A stretch of 64,000 nt of DNA, taken from the NCBI RefSeq assembly GCF_963675165.1, contig NC_087389.1:2700001-2764000 (forward strand), written 5' to 3'. The stretch is from Halichondria panicea. Its lineage: Eukaryota > Porifera > Demospongiae > Suberitida > Halichondriidae. Shown here in pieces: positions 1-11,842 of the stretch. The position numbers were made by a program, and so were the translations under genes. The notes beneath the pieces are model-generated. The model worked only from the letters and a program-made list of their open reading frames with translations, was not told the origin of the DNA and made no database searches. Within the stretch, counting starts at the first letter, position 1, and each line of letters starts with the position of its first letter.

Positions 1-80
1 TGATCTGTCTGAGAGAGGTTTGAAGGTAAAATACAAGTAGTTAGAATTATAGTGATGTAGTAAATATTTGTGAGCCAAGA

Positions 81-153
81 GGCCCTGTGGCCCAATGGAT
101 AAGGCATCTGACTACGAATCAGGGGATTCCAGGTTCGAGTCCTGGCAGGGTCG
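81..153 (+). tRNA. tRNA-Arg (anticodon ACG)
   Basis: A 73-nt cloverleaf can be folded by eye. The acceptor stem GGCCCTG pairs with CAGGGTC (one G-U), followed by discriminator G. The T arm contains GGTTCGAGTCC. The anticodon stem encloses the loop CTACGAA, giving anticodon ACG (Arg, CGN codons after A34-to-I editing). No intron is seen and no CCA is encoded, as expected for a nuclear tRNA. A run of T (from about 154) directly downstream can serve as a Pol III terminator. The gene lies in the sense orientation inside the intron that precedes the first visible PFKFB exon. Confidence 0.95.
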
Positions 154-192
154 TTTTTTTTTTGCTTTAGAATTATTACTTTTTGTTTTTAG

Positions 193-1025
<833 letters not shown>

Positions 1026-1687
1026 TTAGCTGTGCAGTACTCTTAATGTAGTAGTCCATGTTACCTGTACATTAGCACTAGGCCAGTTCCATTATTTATT
1101 AAGAACTCTTTGTGATCATTATCGTTCTACATGTGTGGTGTGGTGTATAATTATATAATTATGATAGAGCTATTTTTATCTTCTACTACATGTATTTCTC
1201 TTATAATATAGGCAGTGCATCTAGATCGATCTAACTCCGGAGCGCTCAATACAGTGCCTGAACATCTTTGACTTGATTGCGAACCCATAATTCAGATGCC
1301 ATACACAGTCTGTAATGAACACTCACCTTAGTTTGTAGTGATATTTTTACCACGCTCTGAAAAAAGTGTACCGAATTTTCCCCGTTTTGTCCATGAATTA
1401 TTTCCTTAATTTTGAATAAGTATAGTATTAATTTTTTGTCCATGAATAGTATTAAATTTTTTGTCCATGAATTATTATTTCCTGCTCCCAGTACCTCATG
1501 TTTGTGACTACTGTGAAAATAGCTACCAATTAAGGAGTTGCCCATAATTATGGTTTCAATGCATGTACACCATCAGTAATTGCATACCATAATGAGAAAG
1601 CTGTAACCACGATGATGGTATTAAATTATACAATCGTGCAATCTACCAAGTCGTTCACTTAAAGCATTGTCAGTGATGTGAAAGGAC
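1026..1687. other. intergenic spacer
   Basis: This AT-rich spacer separates the PFKFB stop codon from the next + strand gene. It holds a short imperfect repetition of TTTTGTCCATGAAT at about 1386, 1434 and 1460. No convincing exon, RNA gene or inverted-repeat element is seen. The promoter of the fucosyltransferase-like gene presumably lies at its right end. Confidence 0.5.
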
Positions 1688-4245
1688 ATGAGGTCCTGCT
1701 TCTCCACGATCCGTTCCCTGTTGCTAGTGGTGTATTCTTTGGTTCTTTTGGTTCAGCTGTTACTCTGGCCATCTTGTGAGGTACGCATGCATATAGATCC
1801 ATAATTAATACTGTTTACTGGTGATTAGGTCAACTATAGTGTGATAATAATAATTAATTAAAATTTTTATTATGTCAAAGGCGATGAGAGAATACCGAAA
1901 ACTATTATACACTAGTCTTGTATTATACAACAGTACATACTGCAGATCAATACACAAAATTAATGCCTTGCAGCTAGAGCACTAAAGTGCTAACCCTCGG
2001 CTATTGACATAAATAATAAAGATCTATAGCAACCAAAGAGTAGATATACATATATATAATTATACATGTTATACAATAAACGCTGCATGGCTATAAGCAG
2101 CAAGGAACGCCTCAAGGCATTCAGTTGCTGAAACTTTTGAGAACAGAGTTTTAGCAGTTGTATGAGATTGGGACATTCATTGTGGACTAAGATCATTAAG
2201 CCTGGGAGTCTTAGATTATGGCTCCTGTGGTACGTTATGGGGCTATGCAACCACACCATATAATTCCACCTGCCTCGGGTAACAAACCAACGGTCAGACT
2301 ACTATACCTGCATGTGGCCGCCCAGGCACCTGGGGTAATTATAAGCCCCGTTTACACAAGGCCTGAATTTGCTAAAGTTGCAGAATTAGACCCCCCACAA
2401 AACATATCCTCCATAAAATCATACCCACAAAAACAGACCCTCAAGAACACTATACCTGTCAAATTTTAACGGCCTTATCTGATTTTACACTGTCATTGAT
2501 TACACGCCATTATACCTAGCTATCATGCAGCCAATGTTTGACCCGGATTAGGTATTGTGTGAACAGGGCTTATAATTATATAGATACCATCAAGAGTAGA
2601 TAACTCTTGATACCATTTAATCATGTTGCATGCGGTTTGATATGTATATTTCACACACAGGACGACAACAGTTTTTCATTGGCTGATGATTTCGAAGATG
2701 ACTATATCCTCCCAAACATGCCAACCAACCCACTGGACCCGCCTATGTGGAGTGTGGACTCTTCAGCAGGACAGTGTGGCAACTGGCAGAAACAGTACAC
2801 GAAGATACACAGAGGTGCATGGGTGTAAATGTGTTCTAGGGAGGGCAGGGAGGGGTGTGTCAGTAGCTGCAAAAGTATGATTTGATCACTTTTACAACTA
2901 TGAAATGGAAGTCCTTTACGAGTACAGAGGCTGTACCGAAATTATGTTTCCATTACTATTTCAGATCTTGCATGGGTACGTGGCTGTTAATTTGTATACC
3001 ACAGTGATGATACAAAATGTTTTTTCGACACACACAGCTATTGCATCAGGAGATATGCCTCCATCCTATTTTGTGTACACCACTGGGAATGGTTTTCCTC
3101 CAATCATTGAGAGTGTGCCTCATGCATTGAAAGGAATTGGGACTGCTTTCATGCTTGCCTTACTAACAGGTAAATATGTATCTAGTTCCCCACAATAATT
3201 TATCTGTGTATAGCTTCTGGTTGGTATTTAGGATGCACCCTTCCTCCTCCACCCTCCACATGCACGTAAAACTCACACTGTCACACATACCTAGCAACAT
3301 TAACTATGTTACATTAACTACACCTTTGCGATTGACGTTACAGACAGAGCATTTATTCTGGACTGGAAAGCCCCAGCTGGGTTTGACAGACTCGTTGTGC
3401 CACGCTACATCAACTGGAAGCCCAACGATATCTTTAACAATCATCCTACTATCACTGACCATGTACACAATATAGGTAGCACTCAATGGGTAAAAAATCA
3501 AAATGGAAGCGTTGATTGGTACATCAACACAAACTTTGATGAGTATTTTACTCATGAGTTCGAAACTATCCAATCGTTGAGTTACGACTTCACCTACGCA
3601 ATTCTTCGTAATAAGCACTACAGACACAAAATCAGAAATCTGGGTCTTCACACAGCAAAGTGCAGACTATGTTGCATATGGCATTACTTATTCAAAACAT
3701 CGACACTCTTCAATCACAACCTAGCAATTTACACAAAAAACAAGCTGCGAGTACCACCAAAAAGTGACTTTATATTCATAGACCTCTCATTTCAACAGAA
3801 AAATTTACCACAGCGACTGATAATGCAGTACTCTAGTGATGTAATAAAGTGTGCTGAGAGAGTCTCGAGACAGCTTAAGAACACTGTCTGGCTGATTGCT
3901 TCCAACACGTACAGTATTCTGGACAGTATACCTCAATCTCACCCGAAGATTAAGAGGGATTTTGGTGTGTTTTACAGTGATGATCGATACCTCACTGACT
4001 TGCAAAGAGAGCAAAACTCCACCACGGCACAACACAGCTTCATTATACCAAGAACTGAGCAAAATGCTCTGATGTACTATTTCATAGGGATGTACTTGGA
4101 AATGGAGAGTACTATACTCATCACCAGTAAACACTCCCTATACTCAGAGATGACGGCTGCTGTGAGACACTTTTACTACCAAAGCGGGAAATACCTAGTG
4201 ACGAAGGATAGTGGTTGCCATCTACATCGGTATAGGGCTACCTAA
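1688..4245 (+). CDS. putative type II membrane fucosyltransferase-like glycosyltransferase
   Basis: Four exons join in frame: 1688-1780, 2661-2814, 3038-3169 and 3344-4245 (TAA), giving about 426 aa. Exon 1 encodes a short basic start (MRSCFSTIR) and then a leucine-rich stretch (SLLLVVYSLVLLVQLLLW), a typical Golgi type II signal anchor. An acidic stem follows. The body has features I associate with fucosyltransferase-like GT-B enzymes: GIGTAFMLALLTDRAFILDW (first Rossmann unit), then FDRLVVPRYINWKP. Near the C-terminus MYYFIGMYLEMESTILITS resembles the family's nucleotide-sugar-binding region. The usual basic HIRxGD-like motif is not evident; SDFIFIDLSFQQ may stand in its place, so activity is uncertain. 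It probably acts in the Golgi on glycans. AATAAA just after the stop (about 4255) is a likely poly(A) signal. It converges with LTA4H, 198 bp away. Confidence 0.7.
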
Positions 4246-4443
4246 CTATTATGTTAATAAACTAGTATGCCTCTACAATCCTGTTTCTATATATTTATGC
4301 ATGCATGACATTGTGCTTATTATTGTAGATAGTCATAAAACTACCTGTTCAGGTGAGATGAAAGTTTAAAGTTTGCATTCAGTTTAGCTGATACAGTAAA
4401 TTAATAATCAACCTTTGTGTCAGTTAAATTAATAAAACAGTGC

Positions 4444-7400
4444 TCACGTGAGCTTTAAGTCCTTGGCTAGTTGATTGGCTGCCACACTGTGGTAGAACTC
4501 CTTGTACTTTTTGAATGTAGATACAGCTAGAGCTTTGCCGTCCTCTCCACAATTGTATAATGCCCTGCAATCGCACACACAATTAATAAAGTAAGCTTTA
4601 CGTTGGGTCCAAGGAAACACCAAGCAGAAACACTTACGAATACATGTAGCTTGTTATTAGGCATTAGCAGTTGTGCATGCATGGGGTAATAATGTACATG
4701 TACTGTAATGATAACGAAGACTTACCTATAAAGAGGCCGAACATACTTCATTCTTCCCTGTGTGGTGATGAAGTCGACAACAGCTGGGATAACCTCAGAC
4801 CAACCTGACTTGAGGCAAAGACGTTGCCATCTACAAGAATAGAAAGTAAAGTAATAATTTGGGGAAAAGCAATATTAATAGGATCATGCATGCACCTTAG
4901 TTTGACTTCGTTGTTCCCCATTTTTGACAGTTTGTAGACTGTGTCCATGCCTTGAAGTATGGGAATGTCAATTTTAGGCTGAAGGAAAAGGTCAGTTGAG
5001 CTATGTACATGTAGCCAACCAATCGTACCTTTGATAGCAGCTGGTTTAAGAACTCTTGTAGAGTCATTGACGTCATCCCACTAATGTCACTCTCAGAGAA
5101 CCCAGACAGTGAGTCTTCCGTTGCCTAGGACACAATCAAGTTACATGCATGCCAGTAATGCCACAACATGTATAGTCTCGCGAGCAGACGTTGCGGGGGG
5201 AGGGGGAGGGAACGTTTCCTCTATGAAAAGTCGCGCTCGCGAGACTAGCCACACCATAGAGTGACAAAATGTTTATTTCTAGAAGAAAAAAACTAGTATA
5301 ATTGTTGGCTTCCATTCTATATATTATATTCTACAAACAAACAACAACGAAGCTTACCTCAGAGAGAGTGCACCATCTTTCAGCAAGTGCCGCACTGATG
5401 TCAGCCAGGGAAGTGTCATATCTGGGCAGTCATGGTACTACATGTACATGCATAACTCTACAAGAGTGCATGTATTAGTTCAATTATGCCCCAGAGTGGT
5501 ATGTTAGACCATAGTTCTATCTACGATTAGACTGATATAAAAGCTACAATCTTTTTGGTGCAACCACAGTACACGTACAACCATTCTATTTCTAAACTAA
5601 CACTGGTTTGTGAGGTGGTAGTCCAGGATCATAAAACCACTTGTCCCACTCCACACTGTCAAACACACCCTCATCCACCTGGGAGTAAGAACAAGCACGT
5701 ACATTCATTTGTAAGTGACACCATGGCGGGAAAAATGTGTGCATGCGGGTATTTGCTTGCTTACTGCAATCGTTACCTGTTTCTTGAAGTACTCCAAAAA
5801 GTATTGCTTCCACTCAACTGATGTTATCGTCAAGAATTTGTACTTGTTTACATAACTCCTGAGGAAACCATCGAGTGACCCTGTAGAGAGTTGTAGGCAA
5901 GAGGTCACAATAGACACCTAGAAACCTAATCATGAACTAGGTCCTAGATCAATGCAACCCCAAAAACACTCAATGCCATGACTATCCATAAGAATGACGT
6001 ACTCACCTGGTCCACCGAGAAGAGTTTCAAGGTAGAAGAGAAACGCTGACCCTTTCTCATAGGGGATAGTAGAGAAGGCATCATCAGGGTTAACACCTTC
6101 CAATTTGGGGATGAGGGGAGTCAGCTCGAGCTTTCCAATACTCTTAAACTGATCAATCTAGTGCAGATTTAATATGCATAATTATAATTATAATTATTAT
6201 AAACTTGATTGGTACCATTGTACACAAATGCTACAAACGTAAAACCGTAATTATAGATTTGATCTTCTAGAAAATTCAGTCTCATGTATAAATACAACAG
6301 TCTGCCATCTAATGTGTACATGTACGTTATATATATATGATTATATCCCGTTGCTACGTTGTTGCTAAGTGCAATATGCAGCATAATGCACTAACCACAA
6401 AACGCCCCTCTGGCATTAGACTGACAAATGAAATAAGAACATGCAGGACACTGTTAATTTTCTTTGTTTTTGTAGTAGGGTGGGGCTGTTTTGCAGTAAC
6501 AATTTGTGTCAAGCCATTTATTGGTCAATGCGGCACATAATTTATTGTCTAGAAGAGAGAGAGAGATGGAGCTGTGTCTAGGGTTGTTTCTGTCATTTTG
6601 TGCAGTTCTATTTATTGTGTTACTAAAGACAGTGTTATGTTGCTATGCCTTCGGGACATAAACTAGTTATAACACGTGCACTCAGGATGCATGGCATATA
6701 ATGAACTCAGCCTTCGGGGTTTATGCCCTCGTGCTTCATATGCCATACATCCCACGTGCCTGTGTTATAATAAACAAAACACACTCACAGCATCATTGAG
6801 AGTCTTCCAACCATCTGTAGTGGTACACAGGGTTACATCTAAGTCTCTGCTATTTCAATTGAACTCACTAATGTAGCAAAGGTGGCGTTCCTTCTCACTA
6901 TGTAGCTTAGCTACTATCTTTCTTTCCAAGTACGTTGTGAAGCCTTCATTCAACCTGCAACAATTCATACTGATTAACGTATCCAATATGATTTCTAGAA
7001 GGCTTTGGTTTTACAGGTGAAAGTTGTTTTAATCTTCAAGAATTGTTCCTGGTTGTATGATACACCTACCAGAATTCTTCCCATGTTCTGTTGGTAACAA
7101 GATTTCCCGTCCAGCTGTGAGATATCTCATGAGCAACAACCTATGGGAATCACAAGAGGTTGAACTCTTGCAGTCAAGTTACCACACCTATATTTACCAC
7201 TGTGTAAATCAAAAAATGATTAGTATCTATAAGAAAAACATAAGCCTCGGTCCCAGGCCATTTGTTCTCTAATTGAACACTAAGTCGAAAAAATGGCGTC
7301 TATTGCATAGGTGTTAGTACATATGCGCTGCACTCGCACTACAAACGTAACACTTTATATCGTAAACACTACAGTCCGTTTACTAGTAATACGTTCCTAA

Positions 7401-9470
7401 TCACCACGACTGGTAGATAATGGCCTTTTCTGGCTTCAGACTAGTGTGCAAGCCTTCTTTACCAACACAATATAGAGGGCATAAGCCACAGCTAAACCTA
7501 AGCTGCTTCACCATAGATAAAAAAAGAGAAGGGGGATTCCCAAGCATGAATAAGTGCGTGTGCACTATCACCCATGCAATAGACACTAGGCTGTATCTTT
7601 CTCCCCTCCGTTCTTTAGAGAAAAAACGGCCTGGGAACGAGGCTAAAGAAATACACACAATCACAATCAAGGCTGTGTTAATTGTAGTATCAACTTACAC
7701 TTGTTAGAGATTTGTCTCCCGCCTTGTGAGCCGACATGATGTGCATACATGAAAAGTATAGATATAGTACATAAAACCACAACAGCAACATTACAGAGAG
7801 TGTACCAAAAGAGTTGGAGTGAGGAAGGTGAGACAAGGGTTCTCCATGCCACCATACGGAAAGGAAGGAGGCAGGACCAGGAGGTCGTATTGACCCCACA
7901 CATATGGCCCCACAATCTCCTCAGCAGTGCACAGCATACTCTCAGTCTGAATAAAATACATGATAAAGTAGCCCATGATAAAGTAGCCAAATGTGCCCCT
8001 GGAGACCAGTAGCTAATTGTGAGGAAATTGAAACAAACACTGGTAGAGAACAGATGTTAAGGAAAGGTTGTATCAAGGGCAAACTAAACATGCTACATGT
8101 AACTTGGGCATGTAAGTCTGATTGTGTCATCAAGGTATCATCACGCACTGCCATGGTATACTTGAAGTGATGCTTACCTCAGAGAATTCCCAAGCTGCCT
8201 TGTCAACCATCTCTTTCTCAGACCACACCAAAGTACGAGGACCTACTTGCCTGTAAAGAATTGCTTATGACCATGCAGTATCCTCATTGAAGCGTCTTTA
8301 GAGACCATGCACATTTGTAGTCAATATAATTATATAGACTGACAATAACGTATACATGTAATTCACCAATAACTTGCCTGCTTTCCAGACAACCAACGAC
8401 GAGAGCAATGAGGTAGGATGGTATTGGAATATCTTGACAAAATTTCCAGGTAGTTATGTCTCCATGGTTCGTCTTGCCTACTACTCGAGCACTCATGAGA
8501 GCAGTAAGATCTCGTGGCACTGATACCTAGGGAAGTGGGGAAACTATAGCAAACATTGAATATTAATTGGTAAAGTACTTCAGCAGTGTAAGTGGTCTTG
8601 ACTGAGGGTGAGTCCTGGCAAGGCAGCATGCTGCGAGCATGTATGGGCTAGAGAAGGTGAGGGAGTTTCCATTAAAACATAATACACCAAATGGCATACC
8701 TGACACTGTGTGAATAGATACGGGTGCTGTTTTCCAGCAGTCTGCGGAGGGTCCAGCCACTGCACGGCCCCTGACTCAGGAGGAGGTGATGTGGTGTACT
8801 CCACACCCACTCTCATTACGCTACCACTGCAATAACATTCAATGCTAATCTACGACTGATTACAAGGTTGTAGTGTATTTCAATTTCCATAAAGTAGTTG
8901 CAATCATTTCTCCCCAAAACAAGGAGAACAGTACCACACGTACATATGGTACATACATACGTCTTTCTGTATTTTTCTGGGAGCTTGATAGTCAGTGATG
9001 CCCCAAACGACGCCTGTCCCACACTGTACTCGAGAAGCGCCCCTGTCTCAGTGTCTGTTACACTGCTCACAGTCAGCCCAACCATGTCAAGGACCTGCAG
9101 CAATGTCACGAAGACATGGAATTTTCATGATTTTGTCTATTCGACCATTTAATAATCATACTGCCATGCAGGGTATAGGGTTCCCCTCACTGCATACCGG
9201 ATTAAAATAGAATTCGGTTCTATAACCCAGACTATCTACTTTATAGGCTCACCCATAAAACCTAATATAGGGCTAGCTCGATCCAGAAGAAATCCATCAT
9301 TATTTTGTCTACATGTATATACTAACCAGTTTTGAGCACCCATCTATTTTAACAGCAGCACTCAGTCCCACACAGCCAACAATTTGTTTTGCTTTGAAAT
9401 TTGCTGTAAGCTTCCACTGGATGTCTGTAATTAGGACTTCACTGGGGTTAGAACAAGAGCTGTGATCCAT
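4444..9470 (-). CDS. LTA4H: leukotriene A4 hydrolase / M1 aminopeptidase
   Basis: This is a cytosolic zinc aminopeptidase of family M1. In vertebrates it also opens leukotriene A4 to LTB4. Nineteen coding exons keep phase and give 614 aa (human about 611): 9327-9470, 8961-9094, 8700-8826, 8579-8647, 8378-8526, 8178-8250, 7806-7946, 7699-7722, 7070-7140, 6869-6954, 6789-6814, 6007-6157, 5777-5880, 5602-5678, 5358-5421, 5029-5124, 4896-4978, 4726-4830 and 4444-4564. Visible landmarks are [16 protein letters not shown] (substrate-binding GXMEN), the zinc motif HEISHSW with LNEGFT downstream supplying the third ligand, IPYEKG (the family's catalytic Tyr region), and the C-terminal helical domain ending LAKDLKLT. 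The intron after exon 5 begins with GC (AG|GCAAGT at 8377), a GC-AG intron needed to keep the frame. The intron between exons 8 and 9 carries an inverted-repeat element. Whether it makes LTB4 cannot be told from sequence. Confidence 0.96.
5173..5246. repeat. CpG-rich inverted repeat in LTA4H intron
   Basis: TAGTCTCGCGAGC at the left end is matched by its reverse complement GCTCGCGAGACTA at the right end, about 74 bp in total. The spacer contains a G-rich run. It looks like a very small foldback element or insertion remnant. No target duplication was identified. Confidence 0.6.
7242..7645. mobile_element. non-autonomous TIR element (AGCCTCG..CCAGGCC family) in LTA4H intron
   Basis: The left end reads AGCCTCGGTCCCAGGCC and the right end is its near reverse complement, GGCCTGGGAACGAGGCT. 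The interior, about 7430-7590, contains CAGACTAGTGTGCAAGCC, CACAATATAGAG and GCATAAGCCACAGCT, all of which recur inside the element near 32400-32866. No transposase reading frame is present. It sits in the 558-nt intron between LTA4H exons 8 and 9. Confidence 0.75.
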
Positions 9471-9608
9471 CTTGTGTTAATTCTGGCTAAGATTATGTTG
9501 TTATCGATCTTTACCAGCTGATCTACCAAACACCTTTATTTCCGTTTTTAGTGGGTCTGTATACATGTGTCAGCCAGTGCAGTGATCCTCAGAGCTTAGC
9601 TAGAGTCT
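9471..9608. promoter_or_regulatory. divergent intergenic promoter, LTA4H / unknown gene
   Basis: Only 138 bp separate the LTA4H start codon (-) from the ATG of the next gene (+). The gap must contain both 5' UTRs and a shared or overlapping core promoter. No clear TATA box is seen. A direct repeat of CAGTGATCCTCAG flanks the start of the + gene, at about 9579 and again at the end of its first exon. Confidence 0.5.
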
Positions 9609-11842
9609 ATGGATACTGAGTCTATGGATACTGAACACAGTGATCCTCAGGTAAGTGACAGTAGGATGTGTAGTGTGTCTTTATATGTGACAGGACATAG
9701 GAAAGGGCCCTTAGTCATACCAAGAGTATATGATAGAGAAGAGTATTGAACGTAGGCGTACTGCACATCAGATGTATGCGGAGAGTAACGTGACTTCCTG
9801 TATGGCTAGGAATTTTCACACTGACCAATCCAAGTGTGGGTGTACTTTCTTGATAGATACATCACCCACGCTTGGATTGGTCAGTGTGCAAATTCCAAGC
9901 TTGTGACAGATACAGGAAGTCACGTTACTCTCCGCATACATCTGATCATAGATAAACAAAAAAAGGGATAGGCAACACCCCACGTGATGCTAGGTAAATG
10001 CAGAGTGTGACGTCACACCCTCTGGTTGGAGGCGAGTTGCGCTCAAGAAAGTACACAATTATCCGCTATATCTGCTTATTTTTCTCGTAGGGGGCCTAAA
10101 AGAGAAATTCAAAGCAATCAGGCATCATGCACACATACACCCAGCACTACTGATAGCTACAGCTGCTATGTTAGTGCCGAGGCTTTCTTTTATTCAGCTT
10201 GATTTGTGTGAAAAAACACCAATTTGTCAGTTTATGTACCTCTATCTCCAATATGAAATAATTTTATAACATGTACGTTTCACAGAATTAAAGTGTGTCT
10301 ATAACTGCATGGATTTTCCAGCTCTCAATGCAGTGAAGTATAGTAGCAGCACCATGAAACGTTTGTCCGAAGTCCAAAAAGTTTGCGTACCTCTCCTGCT
10401 CTTACTGTACATGGTAATCTAGTTTGAAGTGCTCTAAGACACAGTTTAGGTATTAGAAAGTGGAACACAAGTATCTTTATCTGTATTGTGTGATCGAAGA
10501 GATGGCATTTGAAGGACTTGGGAACAGACCTCTTATGGTCTGTAGAGTGTACTGACACCCCCTTTGGAGCTCACTTCCTCATTACTTTGCATATAGTAGC
10601 TCTAAAAGTATGTCTAAGTGTATCTGGTGTCTCCTCAAGAGCACAGCTTGCTATAATACTACAAACTATTAATATCTTTACTGACATTTTGAGTGAACAC
10701 ACCCCTTTTTAGCAGCTCGCCTCATCCAACGGAAGTGCTGGGCGTTGAAGTATGGAAATGACGTGTAAGTTCAGCAGCAGGATTGTTATACTGACAGTAG
10801 GACAATCATTTGTCTCTACAACCGTTACCAGCCTAGATTTTCTTTCCATGTTGTAAGTAGACAGCCTCAAGTAAAACCGGGGCAACACGGATGGTTATTA
10901 ATTTCACTTTAGAGAGGCGCATCTTTTAAAGCCCAACAAATTTTGCATTCAGTCCAGCTGGCGCTTAAATTACGGTGGCACTTGCGTGTTAGAGCTAGTA
11001 TAAAGAAAATAATACCTGTGCTGAGTAGAGCGAAACCGCTTGAGTGGAGAGCTAGTATAAAGAAAATGGGTGTGGTCTAGCCACGCTGAGAGCTGGCTCA
11101 TGAACAATATTTTATTGACTGTATAGCTATAAATCAAACAGCTGAATCCTTCAGAAGTGTGCAATCGAAGATAAAGGCACATATCCGTTTGCTTCACGCC
11201 TCAAACAGCCGGTTTATGAGCGCCAGAGAAATTAGTTGGCGCATCTTTTAGGACTGCAAAAATTATCTCACACTCAGGTGGCGCTGTAATTACATCAATT
11301 ACGGTAGTCACCAATTCTCATTTTACCTAATTATTGTTCTGTGTTTCTAAACTGTTGCCTAGTACTAATACTATAATAGTAATAGCTGCTGTTATGTAGA
11401 ATCCATTTTATGTATGTCCATCTTGCAAGTTTATTTTGTAAATGTGTTTATTTTACAGTCACTGAGCAAAGGTCAGCAACAACTCAAGGAAAAATTAAAA
11501 GATGTCCTCTTCAATGTACACACAATCGAGCCGCCATATGCGTTCAAAGTTTCATTTTCAAGGGTGAATCTACACGTATGCGAAACAATCGTACCAAGTT
11601 TCTCTTTTGTAAGTCTCTTCTCTCTTGACGAAGTGGAACAATGCCCAACAATACGCTGGGAAAGGCAAAAGTCTAAAGATCTATTTATTGACGTGATGGA
11701 AAATGTGTTCGCAAAACTTGGCGAGGTAACACTCGAACCTACCTATAAATCAAAAGTCGTGAGTGATGCCTTTATACCTGAAATTGATTCCCAAGACTCC
11801 ACCCCCACCAAATACCCGAATCCAATTTCGGTAGCCGCTTAG
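9609..11842 (+). CDS. small gene of unknown function (two-exon model)
   Basis: I do not recognise this product. Exon 1 (9609-9650) encodes MDTESMDTEHSDPQ and ends in a consensus donor CAG|GTAAGT. Exon 2 (11459-11842) follows a TTTTACAG acceptor in matching phase and stops at TAG, giving about 141 aa. The body starts SLSKGQQQLKEKLKDVLFNV and includes an aromatic, Cys-containing stretch and WERQKSKDLFIDVMENVF. It is hydrophilic, without a signal peptide or membrane segment. A longer form is possible: splicing at GAG|GTAACA (about 11726) to an acceptor near 12130 would join in phase to an open stretch of some 45 codons (IHRQIRFPAQNYPKLQLQN..., TAA about 12271). The 1.8 kb intron is full of inverted repeats. 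Exon 1 contains a tandem duplication of GAGTCTATGGATACT. Head-to-head placement with LTA4H supports a real promoter. Confidence 0.45.
9767..9946. mobile_element. 180-bp inverted-repeat element (MITE)
   Basis: The ends are long inverted repeats. The left end reads ATCAGATGTATGCGGAGAG and the right end is its reverse complement, and pairing continues through AACGTGACTTCCTGTAT. After a small interruption the arms resume with CACTGACCAATCCAAG / CTTGGATTGGTCAGTG. The whole unit folds into one long hairpin and has no coding capacity. It sits in the intron of the unknown gene. Confidence 0.85.
10895..11310. repeat. cluster of diverged repeat copies
   Basis: Two related stretches (about 10915-10981 and 11238-11310) share GGCGCATCTTTTA, a short A/T stretch, then CTGGCGCTxxAATTAC and ACGGT. 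The same core (CAACTGGCGCTGCAATTAC, ACTACGGTAGT) occurs at about 31947-31980 inside the NDUFAF3 intron. Between them GAGCTAGTATAAAGAAAAT occurs twice (about 10993 and 11048). These are probably old copies of a short dispersed element. Confidence 0.55.

Noticed and set aside
2965-2975. Possible 11-nt exon ATCTTGCATGG with GT donor in the fucosyltransferase-like gene
   Set aside because: Including it breaks the phase needed by the next exon; direct joining of 2814 to 3038 keeps the conserved reading frame.
7401-7670. Overlapping reading frames of about 90 aa on both strands
   Set aside because: They lie inside an inverted-repeat element and share sequence with another copy; no known protein motif.
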